From the NCBI GenBank assembly GCA_030594665.1, contig JAUVET010000047.1, positions 1 to 8,757 of the forward strand: a stretch of DNA of 8,757 bases. The letters run 5' to 3'. Under the pieces are notes generated by a model. The model saw nothing but the letters and a program-made list of their open reading frames with translations. It made no database searches and was not told where the DNA came from. Source of the stretch: Methanosarcinaceae archaeon. Lineage in GTDB: Archaea; Halobacteriota; Methanosarcinia; Methanosarcinales; Methanosarcinaceae. The translations under genes and the position numbers were made by a program. Shown here piece by piece: positions 1 to 5,940 of the stretch (position 1 is the first letter of the stretch; the number at the start of each line of letters is the position of its first letter).

Positions 1-1
1 A

Positions 2-385
2 TTCTCCAATACTGCCGAGTGGCTCATGCATGCAACTGCACAACTTGCAAATCTCACGGGTGCATCTGGTGCAGACAAAGCCTACGAGCTTGAAAAACGT
101 ATAAAATACGGTGCAAGCCCTGAACTTGGTGAACTTGTCGGGATTCGGAATGTTGGACGTGTTCGTGCACGTAAACTCTATGATGCAGGCTTTAAGTCCA
201 AAACTGAACTTAAACAGGCTAGCATTGCTGTAATCTCTGAAATTGTAGGATCTAAGACCGCAGAGAAGATACTCACTCAACTTGGAGTTACAATTGAAGA
301 CAGGGCGAGTGGGACTGTGGTTGAATCTAAGACTATGGATTCGTTGTTGGATGATGGTCAGAAAACGTTCAATGATTTTAACTGA
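2..385 (+). CDS. hel308: Hel308 family DNA helicase, C-terminal fragment (5' end outside window)
   Basis: About 127 C-terminal residues of a superfamily 2 DNA helicase; the reading frame is open to the left edge, so the ATG at 26 is internal. Hel308 unwinds lagging strands at stalled replication forks, 3' to 5', in archaea. The visible part starts in the helical ratchet domain (the AEWLMHA stretch) and runs into the terminal helix-hairpin-helix domain, with the GIRNVGRVRARKLYDAGF segment. This holds the RAR-x-L motif that in known Hel308 proteins couples or restrains unwinding. The ATPase motifs lie outside the window. After the HhH domain comes an acidic, probably flexible tail ending QKTFNDFN, which resembles a degenerate PCNA-interacting peptide. 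Family assignment is from recall of conserved motifs; helicase Hel308/Hjm is much more likely than other HhH proteins. It is followed 68 bases later by hisD on the same strand, with no evident functional link. Confidence 0.85.
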   Translation, partial: FSNTAEWLMHATAQLANLTGASGADKAYELEKRIKYGASPELGELVGIRNVGRVRARKLYDAGFKSKTELKQASIAVISEIVGSKTAEKILTQLGVTIEDRASGTVVESKTMDSLLDDGQKTFNDFN

Positions 386-453
386 TCATATGTAAGTTTT
401 AAACATAATGTGTGCATATCAGAAGCAGAAACGCAAAACAAGAGACGATTATC

Positions 454-1740
454 ATGCTGTACAAACACTTATCCGATGTTACCGATGCAGAGATGGAAAA
501 ACTGCTCTACCGTGGCGGAGAACTTGCAGACGTCAATGAGACCGTGGCATCCATACTTTCCGATGTGCAAGAAGAAGGCGACAGTGCCCTGATACGTTAT
601 ACAGAACAATTCGATGGTGCAAAACTTCAAATTACAAACATCGAAGTCACAAAAGAGGAGATCGATGAGGCTGTGAACAAACTCGATGATAAACTCCTGC
701 AGCACCTTGAAATTGCAGCAAAAAATATACGCACGTTCCATACTGCACAAATGCCGCAAAGTACGTGGTTTATCGAAATTGCACCGGGTATCGAACTCGG
801 GCAAAAAGTCACACCGCTTGGCAGTGTCGGCGCATATATTCCGGGAGGTCGGGCATCCTACCCTTCAACCGTGCTGATGACAGTGATACCTGCAAAGGTT
901 GCAGGTGTGATGAATGTTGTCATGTGCACGCCCCCACAATCAGATGGTAGCGTGAACCCTCTTACACTTGCGGCTGCGAGGGTAACAGGTGTTGATCATG
1001 TTTACAAGATCGGTGGAGTGCAGGCTATCGGTGCTATGGCATACGGCAGCGAGACTGTGATGGGAGTTGACAAGATCGTGGGTCCGGGTAATGTATATGT
1101 AACGGCAGCCAAGATGCAGGTTCGGGAAGAGGCTGAAATTGATTTCCCTGCCGGACCCAGTGAAGTGCTTATCATAGCCGATGATTCGGCAGATGCAAAA
1201 ATGGCAGCATCCGACATTATTGCACAGGCAGAACATGACCCAAATGCAGTTTCGGTATTGATCACGACCTCCGGTTCCCTTGCAGAGAACGTTCGGGACG
1301 AGGTCATCCGGCAGGCTGAGAATACCAAACGGCGTGAGATCGTGGATGCATCACTCAAAAATGCGGCAGTGTTAGTTGCAGATTCCATGAATGTTTGCAT
1401 CGATTTTGCAAACGAGTTCGCAACAGAACATCTTGAGATAATGGTCAGTGATGCAGACTCAGTTCTGGATAGGATTGAGAATGCAGGTTCCATCTTTGTC
1501 GGTAACTATGCACCTGTATCGGCAGGAGATTATGCATCAGGAACAAATCATGTACTCCCAACAGCCGGATATGCAAAAGTGTATTCAGGGCTCAATATCA
1601 ACCACTTTGTCAAGTACTCAAGTATCCAGAGAATCGGGAAAGATGGACTAAACGGCATCAAGGATACCATTATAGCACTTGCAGAAGAAGAAGGACTAAC
1701 TGCGCATGCCGATGCAGTGAGAGCCAGATTCGAAGACTGA
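454..1740 (+). CDS. hisD: Histidinol dehydrogenase
   Basis: Catalyses the last two steps of histidine biosynthesis, L-histidinol to L-histidine with two NAD+, as a cytoplasmic zinc enzyme. Starting at ATG 454 gives 428 residues, the usual family length. The signature residues then fall at Q258 and H261 (AQAEHDP), E325-H326 (ATEHLE), D359 (AGDYASG) and H418 (TAHAD). This is the zinc-ligand and proton-relay set of bacterial HisD, one position lower than E. coli numbering. The nucleotide-binding [11 protein letters not shown] stretch is also intact. A GTG at 412 would add 14 residues ([14 protein letters not shown]) that do not look like the family N terminus, so I reject it; no strong ribosome binding site supports either start. 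No other his genes are adjacent, as is common for dispersed archaeal his genes. The gene appears complete and functional. Confidence 0.96.
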   Translation: MLYKHLSDVTDAEMEKLLYRGGELADVNETVASILSDVQEEGDSALIRYTEQFDGAKLQITNIEVTKEEIDEAVNKLDDKLLQHLEIAAKNIRTFHTAQMPQSTWFIEIAPGIELGQKVTPLGSVGAYIPGGRASYPSTVLMTVIPAKVAGVMNVVMCTPPQSDGSVNPLTLAAARVTGVDHVYKIGGVQAIGAMAYGSETVMGVDKIVGPGNVYVTAAKMQVREEAEIDFPAGPSEVLIIADDSADAKMAASDIIAQAEHDPNAVSVLITTSGSLAENVRDEVIRQAENTKRREIVDASLKNAAVLVADSMNVCIDFANEFATEHLEIMVSDADSVLDRIENAGSIFVGNYAPVSAGDYASGTNHVLPTAGYAKVYSGLNINHFVKYSSIQRIGKDGLNGIKDTIIALAEEEGLTAHADAVRARFED

Positions 1741-1798
1741 ATTTGCATAATTCTTCATGTCAATCGGTAATTATTTAATAGGTGAGCACATACAATAC

Positions 1799-1806
1799 TT
1801 TATTAA
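1799..1806 (+). promoter_or_regulatory. Candidate TATA box for the DUF1699-like gene
   Basis: TTTATTAA lies in an AT-rich 112-base spacer, about 47 bases before the ATG at 1853. A start of transcription about 25 bases downstream would leave a short leader holding the GGGGC stretch before the start codon. Archaeal TATA boxes are degenerate and this spacer has other AT-rich candidates (for example 1771-1780), so the assignment is tentative. Confidence 0.3.
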
Positions 1807-1852
1807 GTTCAGTTTGTGTTATAAATGTTAAGTAAAGGACTGGGGCAATCAA

Positions 1853-2248
1853 ATGAAAATAAGAGTAGTTAGTTCAAGAGAAGAGATTCCAAATCTTAAT
1901 CAAAATGAGAAGGTCATACACCTTGCATTCAGACCATCGAACACAGACATTTTTACACTTGTGCAGACTTGTCCAAAAGTTGAGGTTATCCAACTTCCGG
2001 GTTCATACAGGCGCACAGTATCGAAATCGATCGAGATGTTCATGGAGATGCAAAACATCAAACTGATAGAAGGTGACGTTTGGGGACACAGAAAGGATAT
2101 TAACGAATATTACAGCACCTCGCCTGCAATTACTGACAAGATCAAAGAGTTGAAATCAGAAGGTGTGTCCGATGAGAAGATCGCTGACAAACTGTCACGC
2201 GAGGGAAAACTCAACAAGGATATACTGCTCTATATGCTGAGCAAGTAG
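1853..2248 (+). CDS. DUF1699-like conserved archaeal protein of unknown function
   Basis: A 131-residue soluble protein with no signal peptide or membrane segment. The N-terminal two thirds alternate short hydrophobic strands with conserved-looking polar blocks: VIHLAFRPSN, LVQTCPKVEVIQLPGSY and EGDVWGHRKDINEYY. The rest is helical and charged (DKIKELKSEGVSDEKIADKL) and has the rhythm of a small helix-turn-helix or resolvase-like tail. From memory this matches the DUF1699 family (PF08004), found mostly in Methanosarcinales and of unknown role; I cannot confirm that by a search. It stands alone between hisD and the convergent gpgS-like gene, with its own AT-rich upstream region, so it is probably transcribed on its own. 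It ends in UAG. A nucleic-acid-binding or regulatory role is possible from the tail, but that is only a guess. Confidence 0.75.
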   Translation: MKIRVVSSREEIPNLNQNEKVIHLAFRPSNTDIFTLVQTCPKVEVIQLPGSYRRTVSKSIEMFMEMQNIKLIEGDVWGHRKDINEYYSTSPAITDKIKELKSEGVSDEKIADKLSREGKLNKDILLYMLSK

Positions 2249-2312
2249 ATAATCTTTTGAAGTCGGATTTATTTCGAGTCTGTAAAACATCAAAGGCAAC
2301 AAGAGATTTACG

Positions 2313-2348
2313 GATTGAATCATTCAATCTAACATTTCCCACTTTTTT
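2313..2348 (+). terminator. Candidate terminator: dyad followed by T6
   Basis: GATTGAAT (2313-2320) and ATTCAATC (2322-2329) form a near-perfect dyad that as RNA gives a 6-bp stem with a 5-nt loop. A T6 tract follows at 2343-2348. It lies 64 bases after the stop of the DUF1699-like gene in a convergent spacer, the right place to end that transcript. The stem is AU-rich and the T tract is 13 bases away, so support is modest. Confidence 0.35.
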
Positions 2349-2370
2349 GGTATAGAGGGTTTTGATAGAA

Positions 2371-2407
2371 ATCCTCGGTAGAGGATCTCGGTAGAGGATC
2401 TCGATAG
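2371..2407. repeat. 13-bp tandem repeat with embedded tetraloop hairpin
   Basis: CTCGGTAGAGGAT occurs twice head to tail (2374-2386, 2387-2399), followed by a partial third copy CTCGATAG (2400-2407). Together with the preceding ATC, the first unit forms a perfect hairpin: ATCCTC (2371-2376), loop GGTA, GAGGAT (2381-2386). It lies between convergent genes, 42 bases past the stop of the gpgS-like gene, so it could act as a transcript end signal for either strand. A T5 tract at 2414-2418 follows on the plus strand. Confidence 0.7.
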
Positions 2408-2448
2408 TATATATTTTTAGATTATGCTTTTAGGTGCAACAGGAAAAT

Positions 2449-3669
2449 CTACTTTGATTCCTTACAAGCCTCTACATCTTTAAGCGCTGCATCACGCAGT
2501 CTTTTCCTCAGATCAGGCATTGCGGCAAGTGCTCGGGTCCAATCCGGCAGGAGTATTCCTGATGGATTATTCAGGTAATCCTTACCTGTATCCATTATAA
2601 CGTCTGAAAATGAATCAACGTATGTCTCTTCCATGTGCCTGTTGTAATGCAATCCATTACAAAGGGCATCTGCATGATATTGTCTTATCAGATTTTGTGA
2701 AAGACGTTTGTACTTGACATGTATGCTGTGTAAGAATGATTCAGATATCGGAGTATTTGTGGTCTCTGTGACAATTCGAAGGAATGATGTCATTATATCC
2801 CGTACCATCTTGAAAAGTCCCTCACTTGTATCAGCACTTACCTCCTTATGCTTATGCTCATAAAATCCCAGGTCTGTCTGGCATATCTTTTTTAGTGTCG
2901 TGTTCCTGTAAACCTCTGCTAAAAGTCCAACCTCAAGTCCCCAATCTCCCGGGATCCTTATGTTCAGTGCAAGATCACTTCGCATTGCAAATTCACCCGA
3001 TAGTGTATATTTGAATGCTGCAAGATATTGCAAGACATCTGACTCGTATTTTATATTTCCCTGAAGAGTCTCGATCATTGGGCGGACAAGAAGACGAAAC
3101 ACCCTGCCGTACATGATATGGTTTTCTATGTCAATTCTTGCATAATAGCCTTTATTGAACATAAAATTAAGTTCAGGCTCAATGATCGGATACAACAATT
3201 TTGCTGGCAGGTCTTTTGAATATGTGACAATATCGGCATCATGAAGCGCGATTGCATATGCTTTAAGACTTGCCACACCAATGGCAATCCAGACATCCTT
3301 TCCTTTTCCGCGAAATTGCGTCACATCAAGTTCTTTTTCTTTTAATTCTTCAAGTATTCCCGTTATCCGGGGACCATTGCACCAAATAATCAGATGAGGC
3401 TGTTTCAGACGCTTGAAAAAACGCATTACTGTTTTATACTGATGAATATCGTCAGCCGCAAGGGCAATTACAATCTGCTTGGCACATTCGCATTCATTCA
3501 ACTGGTCAACGATATGTAGAAGTGGCTCGTTCTCCACTTCCTCATACAACATCGGAATAATTATGACCGATGGGCGCACAAGTGATAAGTCATGGAGTCT
3601 CCTACTCATCTTTTTTTTATCGATACAAAAATCATGAATTGTAGTTACGCGTTCCTGATTAAAATCCAT
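2449..3669 (-). CDS. gpgS: Glucosyl-3-phosphoglycerate synthase-like glycosyltransferase (GT81 type)
   Basis: A 406-residue cytoplasmic GT-A glycosyltransferase. GpgS joins NDP-glucose and 3-phosphoglycerate to glucosyl-3-phosphoglycerate, the precursor of the compatible solute glucosylglycerate. In order: the nucleotide-sugar strand IPMLYEEVENE (about 38-48); the phosphoglycerate-side RGKGKDVW loop (120-127); a D-A-D metal-binding triad at 144-146; LSGEFAMRSD (223-232); and GDWGLEVGLLAEVY (241-254) followed by CQTDLG and a His at 272. This order matches the GpgS/GT81 pattern. A GGGTG ribosome binding site 7 bases upstream supports the start. It ends in UAG. The expected phosphatase GpgP is not in the window. 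It is divergent from the tetrapyrrole block and probably transcribed alone. A mannosyl-3-phosphoglycerate synthase or another GT81 relative remains possible, as donor specificity cannot be read here. Confidence 0.78.
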   Translation of the reverse strand: MDFNQERVTTIHDFCIDKKKMSRRLHDLSLVRPSVIIIPMLYEEVENEPLLHIVDQLNECECAKQIVIALAADDIHQYKTVMRFFKRLKQPHLIIWCNGPRITGILEELKEKELDVTQFRGKGKDVWIAIGVASLKAYAIALHDADIVTYSKDLPAKLLYPIIEPELNFMFNKGYYARIDIENHIMYGRVFRLLVRPMIETLQGNIKYESDVLQYLAAFKYTLSGEFAMRSDLALNIRIPGDWGLEVGLLAEVYRNTTLKKICQTDLGFYEHKHKEVSADTSEGLFKMVRDIMTSFLRIVTETTNTPISESFLHSIHVKYKRLSQNLIRQYHADALCNGLHYNRHMEETYVDSFSDVIMDTGKDYLNNPSGILLPDWTRALAAMPDLRKRLRDAALKDVEACKESK

Positions 3670-3676
3670 ATTATTA

Positions 3677-3681
3677 CACCC
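3677..3681 (-). promoter_or_regulatory. Ribosome binding site of gpgS-like gene
   Basis: GGGTG on the minus strand, 7 bases before the ATG at 3669, complementary to the archaeal 16S rRNA 3' end (ATCACCTCC type). It fixes the start chosen for the glycosyltransferase. Confidence 0.6.
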
Positions 3682-3728
3682 AATTTTTATTAAAGTGCAG
3701 ACAGTGCTTATGACGCCTATTTTATCTT

Positions 3729-3747
3729 ATTTGCTGTTGTAGCAAAT
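3729..3747. promoter_or_regulatory. 7-bp inverted repeat upstream of the gpgS-like gene
   Basis: ATTTGCT (3729-3735), a 5-base spacer and AGCAAAT (3741-3747) form a perfect dyad about 60 bases before the start of the gpgS-like gene. The position suits an operator near its promoter or a hairpin in the leader. No regulator is identified. Confidence 0.4.
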
Positions 3748-3839
3748 TTATTTCTACCCACTTTAACTGCAATTAACCATCACAATCTTAATATTATTAT
3801 ATGAGTCATGCATTATAAAAGTAACTTTAGGTGAATAAT

Positions 3840-3889
3840 TATATTGTATACTGCCCACATGTTCAAAATCCCGGGATTTATACAATATA
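3840..3889. promoter_or_regulatory. cobA promoter region: 11-bp inverted repeat enclosing a 14-bp palindrome
   Basis: TATATTGTATA (3840-3850) and TATACAATATA (3879-3889) are perfect inverted copies 28 bases apart. Between them, overlapping the right arm by one base, lies the perfect palindrome AAATCCCGGGATTT (3866-3879). The likely TATA box TTTATACA (3877-3884) starts inside the palindrome, so a protein bound there would block TBP or TFB. Transcription starting about 25 bases downstream would give a leader of roughly 45 bases before the cobA ATG at 3949. The repeats are seen directly; their regulatory role is inferred. Confidence 0.5.
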
Positions 3890-3932
3890 CTATTTATTAT
3901 ATCAAATCATTAAACTGCCAAATCACAATTTA

Positions 3933-3936
3933 GAGG
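3933..3936 (+). promoter_or_regulatory. Ribosome binding site of cobA
   Basis: GAGG (within TAGAGGAT) ends 12 bases before the ATG at 3949. It is a partial match to the anti-Shine-Dalgarno and supports that start. Confidence 0.45.
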
Positions 3937-3948
3937 ATTTGTAATAAC

Positions 3949-4707
3949 ATGACCAATAATTACGGAAAAGTTTATCTTGTAGGTTCAGGTCCGGGTGACC
4001 CTGAACTTTTGACAATGAAAGCTCGCAGGCTTATTGATACTGCGGATGTCGTGATATACGACCAGCTGCCTGGTAAGGCTATTCTTGATTCAATTCCACA
4101 GAATACTGAAAAAATTGATGCCGGTAAATTTGCAGGAGACCACAGACTTTCACAGTGGGAAACCAACGAACTGATCATTAAAAAAGCAAAAGAAGGCAAA
4201 ATGGTAGTTCGCTTAAAAGGCGGAGACCCATACATGTTCGGACGCGGCGGCGAGGAAGCGGAAGTACTTGTTGAAGCCGGCGTCGAGTTTGAAGTTGTAC
4301 CGGGCATAACATCTGCGATCGCTGCACCTGCCTATGCAGGCATTCCGGTGACGCACCGTGACCATGCGTCAATGGTTACGTTCATAACAGGACATGAAGA
4401 CCCTACAAAAGATGAGACTGCCCTTGATTGGGAAACACTTGCAAGGTTCGATGGTACGATTGTCATTTTCATGGGTGTCAAGATGCTTGGACGCAATACC
4501 GGAGAACTTCTCAAATTTGGGAAGAACCCCAAAACACCTGTTGCACTTATTGAGCGAGGAACACGCCCGGACCAGCGCGTGACAATTGGAACCCTTGAGA
4601 CCATCGCAGATATTGCAAAAGAGCAAGGCGTGAAAGCACCTGCGATCACGCTGATCGGGGATGTTGTCAAACTTCACGAGATACTTGGTGCACAGACCGT
4701 ACAATGA
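3949..4707 (+). CDS. cobA: Uroporphyrinogen-III C-methyltransferase (SUMT)
   Basis: Transfers methyl groups from S-adenosylmethionine to C2 and C7 of uroporphyrinogen III, giving precorrin-2, the branch point to siroheme, cobalamin, F430 and Ahb-route heme. The 252-residue length fits a single-domain SUMT without a fused CysG dehydrogenase/chelatase. Signatures in order: VGSGPGDPELLTMKA (11-25), the SAM-binding GxGxGD loop; RLKGGDPYMFGRGGEE (88-103); and VVPGITSAIAAPAYAGIPVTHR (in pieces over 116-137). TFITGHE and the C-terminal PAITLIGDVV are also typical. It heads a same-strand block with hemD 51 bases on, the HesB-like gene and ahbC. It is preceded by an AT-rich promoter with strong dyads, so the block may be under specific control. 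No defects seen. Confidence 0.95.
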   Translation: MTNNYGKVYLVGSGPGDPELLTMKARRLIDTADVVIYDQLPGKAILDSIPQNTEKIDAGKFAGDHRLSQWETNELIIKKAKEGKMVVRLKGGDPYMFGRGGEEAEVLVEAGVEFEVVPGITSAIAAPAYAGIPVTHRDHASMVTFITGHEDPTKDETALDWETLARFDGTIVIFMGVKMLGRNTGELLKFGKNPKTPVALIERGTRPDQRVTIGTLETIADIAKEQGVKAPAITLIGDVVKLHEILGAQTVQ

Positions 4708-4758
4708 TTGAGGCACACTCTTTCAAGAGACAAACAACAAATGATAGATCAAAACAAC

Positions 4759-5565
4759 ATGTCTAAACCTTACCCAAACCCTAAACCTGTACTTGCCATC
4801 ATGCGTCCTGAGAGTTACATTGAGGAGTCCGTAAAACTCGCGGAATCACTCGGATTTGAGCCGGTCGCAGTCCCGATGATCGAGGTCGTTGACAAAGTGG
4901 ATAGCGGGTTTGATGATTTTGTCAGGCGCGTGATCGAAGGTGAATCTGATTACGTGATCTTTACCAGTGCAAATGGCATTGATTTTACGCTCAGTAAAAT
5001 TCCTGATGGAGAACGTGATTCGTTTATCGATGCGCTTAAGAAAACAAACGTGATTGCGATTGGTCCAAACACTCAAAAAGCACTTCAAAAACTTGGAATT
5101 AACGACTCCGGCATGCCGGAAGTTTACAGTTCCGGTGGACTTGTCGAGTACCTGTGTCCTGATGTCAGTGGCAAGACGATTGACATCGCACGGAGTTCTT
5201 ACGGCGCACAAATCCTGATATCAGGATTGGAAAAATGTGGCGCATCGGTGTTTGAGACACAAGTTTACACTCTTGGAATGCCGGATGGGGACGAACAGAA
5301 AGGACTGATCGAACTTGCAGTTTCGGGAAAGATCACGGTCTTTGCATTCACAAGTTCCATGATGATACGTAATTTCTTTGCGAATGCGGATGCGATGGGT
5401 GTCGGTGAGCAGATTGTAAATGTATTGAATGATTCCACTGTTGCAGCAATTGGAATTCCTACGGCAGATACGTTAAACAGCTATGGAGTCGAAGTTGAGG
5501 TCATACCTGACAAATATACATTTGAAGCACTTGTCAACAAAGTGAAGGAACATATTTCGAATTGA
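4759..5565 (+). CDS. hemD: Uroporphyrinogen-III synthase
   Basis: Cyclises hydroxymethylbilane to uroporphyrinogen III with inversion of ring D, supplying the CobA substrate. From ATG 4759 it has 268 residues, a usual length. The two-domain HemD fold is visible: N-terminal KPVLAIMRPESY, then FTSANGIDF, VIAIGPNTQKAL, the domain crossover around SSGGLVEYL, IARSSYGAQIL, FAFTSSMMIRNFF, AAIGIPTADTL and a closing YTFEALVNKV. HemD proteins are poorly conserved, but this motif order is characteristic. Starts at TTG 4708 or ATG 4741 are also in frame, and none has a clear ribosome binding site. I prefer 4759 because it places the family core KPVLAIMRP close to the N terminus; 4741 is almost as good. 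It lies between cobA and the HesB-like gene in the tetrapyrrole block. Confidence 0.92.
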   Translation: MSKPYPNPKPVLAIMRPESYIEESVKLAESLGFEPVAVPMIEVVDKVDSGFDDFVRRVIEGESDYVIFTSANGIDFTLSKIPDGERDSFIDALKKTNVIAIGPNTQKALQKLGINDSGMPEVYSSGGLVEYLCPDVSGKTIDIARSSYGAQILISGLEKCGASVFETQVYTLGMPDGDEQKGLIELAVSGKITVFAFTSSMMIRNFFANADAMGVGEQIVNVLNDSTVAAIGIPTADTLNSYGVEVEVIPDKYTFEALVNKVKEHISN

Positions 5566-5589
5566 CTTTGACAGAAATGGTATTTATTT

Positions 5590-5595
5590 GGTGAT
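5590..5595 (+). promoter_or_regulatory. Strong ribosome binding site that fixes a TTG start
   Basis: GGTGAT is a perfect match to the archaeal anti-Shine-Dalgarno and sits 5 bases before TTG 5601. An in-frame TGA at 5595-5597 excludes any start further upstream, so TTG is the only start that keeps the whole domain. Confidence 0.7.
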
Positions 5596-5600
5596 GAAAA

Positions 5601-5870
5601 TTGAATGATCTTATTATCGGCGATAAAGCGATTGGATACATACAACAACATTTAAGGGATGAGAATGCTAAAGCAATGCGTATATTCATAGGTGGGGGCG
5701 GTTGCTGTTCGCGACTTGAGATCACACCTGTGCAAAAAGCACTTGCAGGTGATGTCACTTACGAAAGAGGCGGCGTGACAATACATGTGGATAAGGCTCT
5801 GGTTAAAGGTGCATCTTCGATCGAGATCGGATTTGATGAAAAACGAGGATTACTCATAGATTTGAACTAA
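5601..5870 (+). CDS. HesB/IscA-like small protein in the tetrapyrrole block
   Basis: An 89-residue soluble protein starting at TTG, set by the GGTGAT just upstream. The pattern is that of the HesB/IscA (Fe-S biogenesis) domain: a short helix (AIGYIQQHL), the strand AMRIFIGGGGCC with two adjacent cysteines at 35-36, a middle strand-rich part, then the GVTIHVDKALVKGASSIEIGF stretch that recalls the VVVDK...YLDG...IDY segment of the family. The usual C-terminal Cys-x-Cys of A-type carriers is absent, and the protein ends at GLLIDLN. It is thus an atypical member and may bind metal or a cluster differently, or only as a dimer through C35/C36. Being 35 bases after hemD and 70 before ahbC, it may supply Fe-S clusters or iron to the radical SAM enzyme or another tetrapyrrole step; that is inference. 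Confidence 0.7.
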   Translation: MNDLIIGDKAIGYIQQHLRDENAKAMRIFIGGGGCCSRLEITPVQKALAGDVTYERGGVTIHVDKALVKGASSIEIGFDEKRGLLIDLN

Positions 5871-5871
5871 G

Positions 5872-5889
5872 CTTAAACTTAAACTTAAA
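5872..5889. repeat. CTTAAA x3 microrepeat
   Basis: Three perfect head-to-tail copies of CTTAAA directly after the stop of the HesB-like gene, in the 70-base spacer before ahbC. It may be only a simple AT-rich repeat; no role is evident. Confidence 0.6.
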
Positions 5890-5907
5890 TTAACATGAAT
5901 GATATTA

Positions 5908-5925
5908 CTATAATTATAATTATAG
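5908..5925. promoter_or_regulatory. 18-bp perfect palindrome before ahbC
   Basis: CTATAATTATAATTATAG is self-complementary over all 18 bases and ends 4 bases before the GGAG ribosome binding site of ahbC. It contains the ATTATAAT core that recurs twice downstream of ahbC. It could be an operator, an RNA hairpin affecting ahbC translation, or an internal promoter element. A TATA box here would predict a start too close to the ATG to include the ribosome binding site, so an operator or RNA structure is more likely. Confidence 0.45.
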
Positions 5926-5929
5926 ATTA

Positions 5930-5933
5930 GGAG
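5930..5933 (+). promoter_or_regulatory. Ribosome binding site of ahbC
   Basis: GGAG with a 7-base spacing to ATG 5941, a good archaeal Shine-Dalgarno; it supports the chosen start, which also matches the family N terminus MIGISKLYCGT. Confidence 0.65.
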
Positions 5934-5940
5934 AATAACG

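Noticed and set aside
412..453. GTG start for hisD 14 codons upstream
   Set aside because: The extra residues do not resemble HisD, there is no ribosome binding site, and ATG 454 gives the canonical length and residue numbering.
1002..1493. 163-codon open frame on the minus strand inside hisD
   Set aside because: It is fully inside a well-supported gene, and its Ser/Ala/Thr-rich composition is that of an antisense shadow with no recognisable motif.
3859..3933. 24-codon ATG open frame between the divergent promoters
   Set aside because: No ribosome binding site, overlaps the probable cobA promoter, and the Ile/Tyr-rich peptide only reflects AT-rich DNA.
4708..4758. TTG start for hemD immediately after the cobA stop
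   Set aside because: It has no ribosome binding site at the right distance, and the added residues (MRHTLSRDKQQM...) are not family-like; ATG 4741 or 4759 is simpler.
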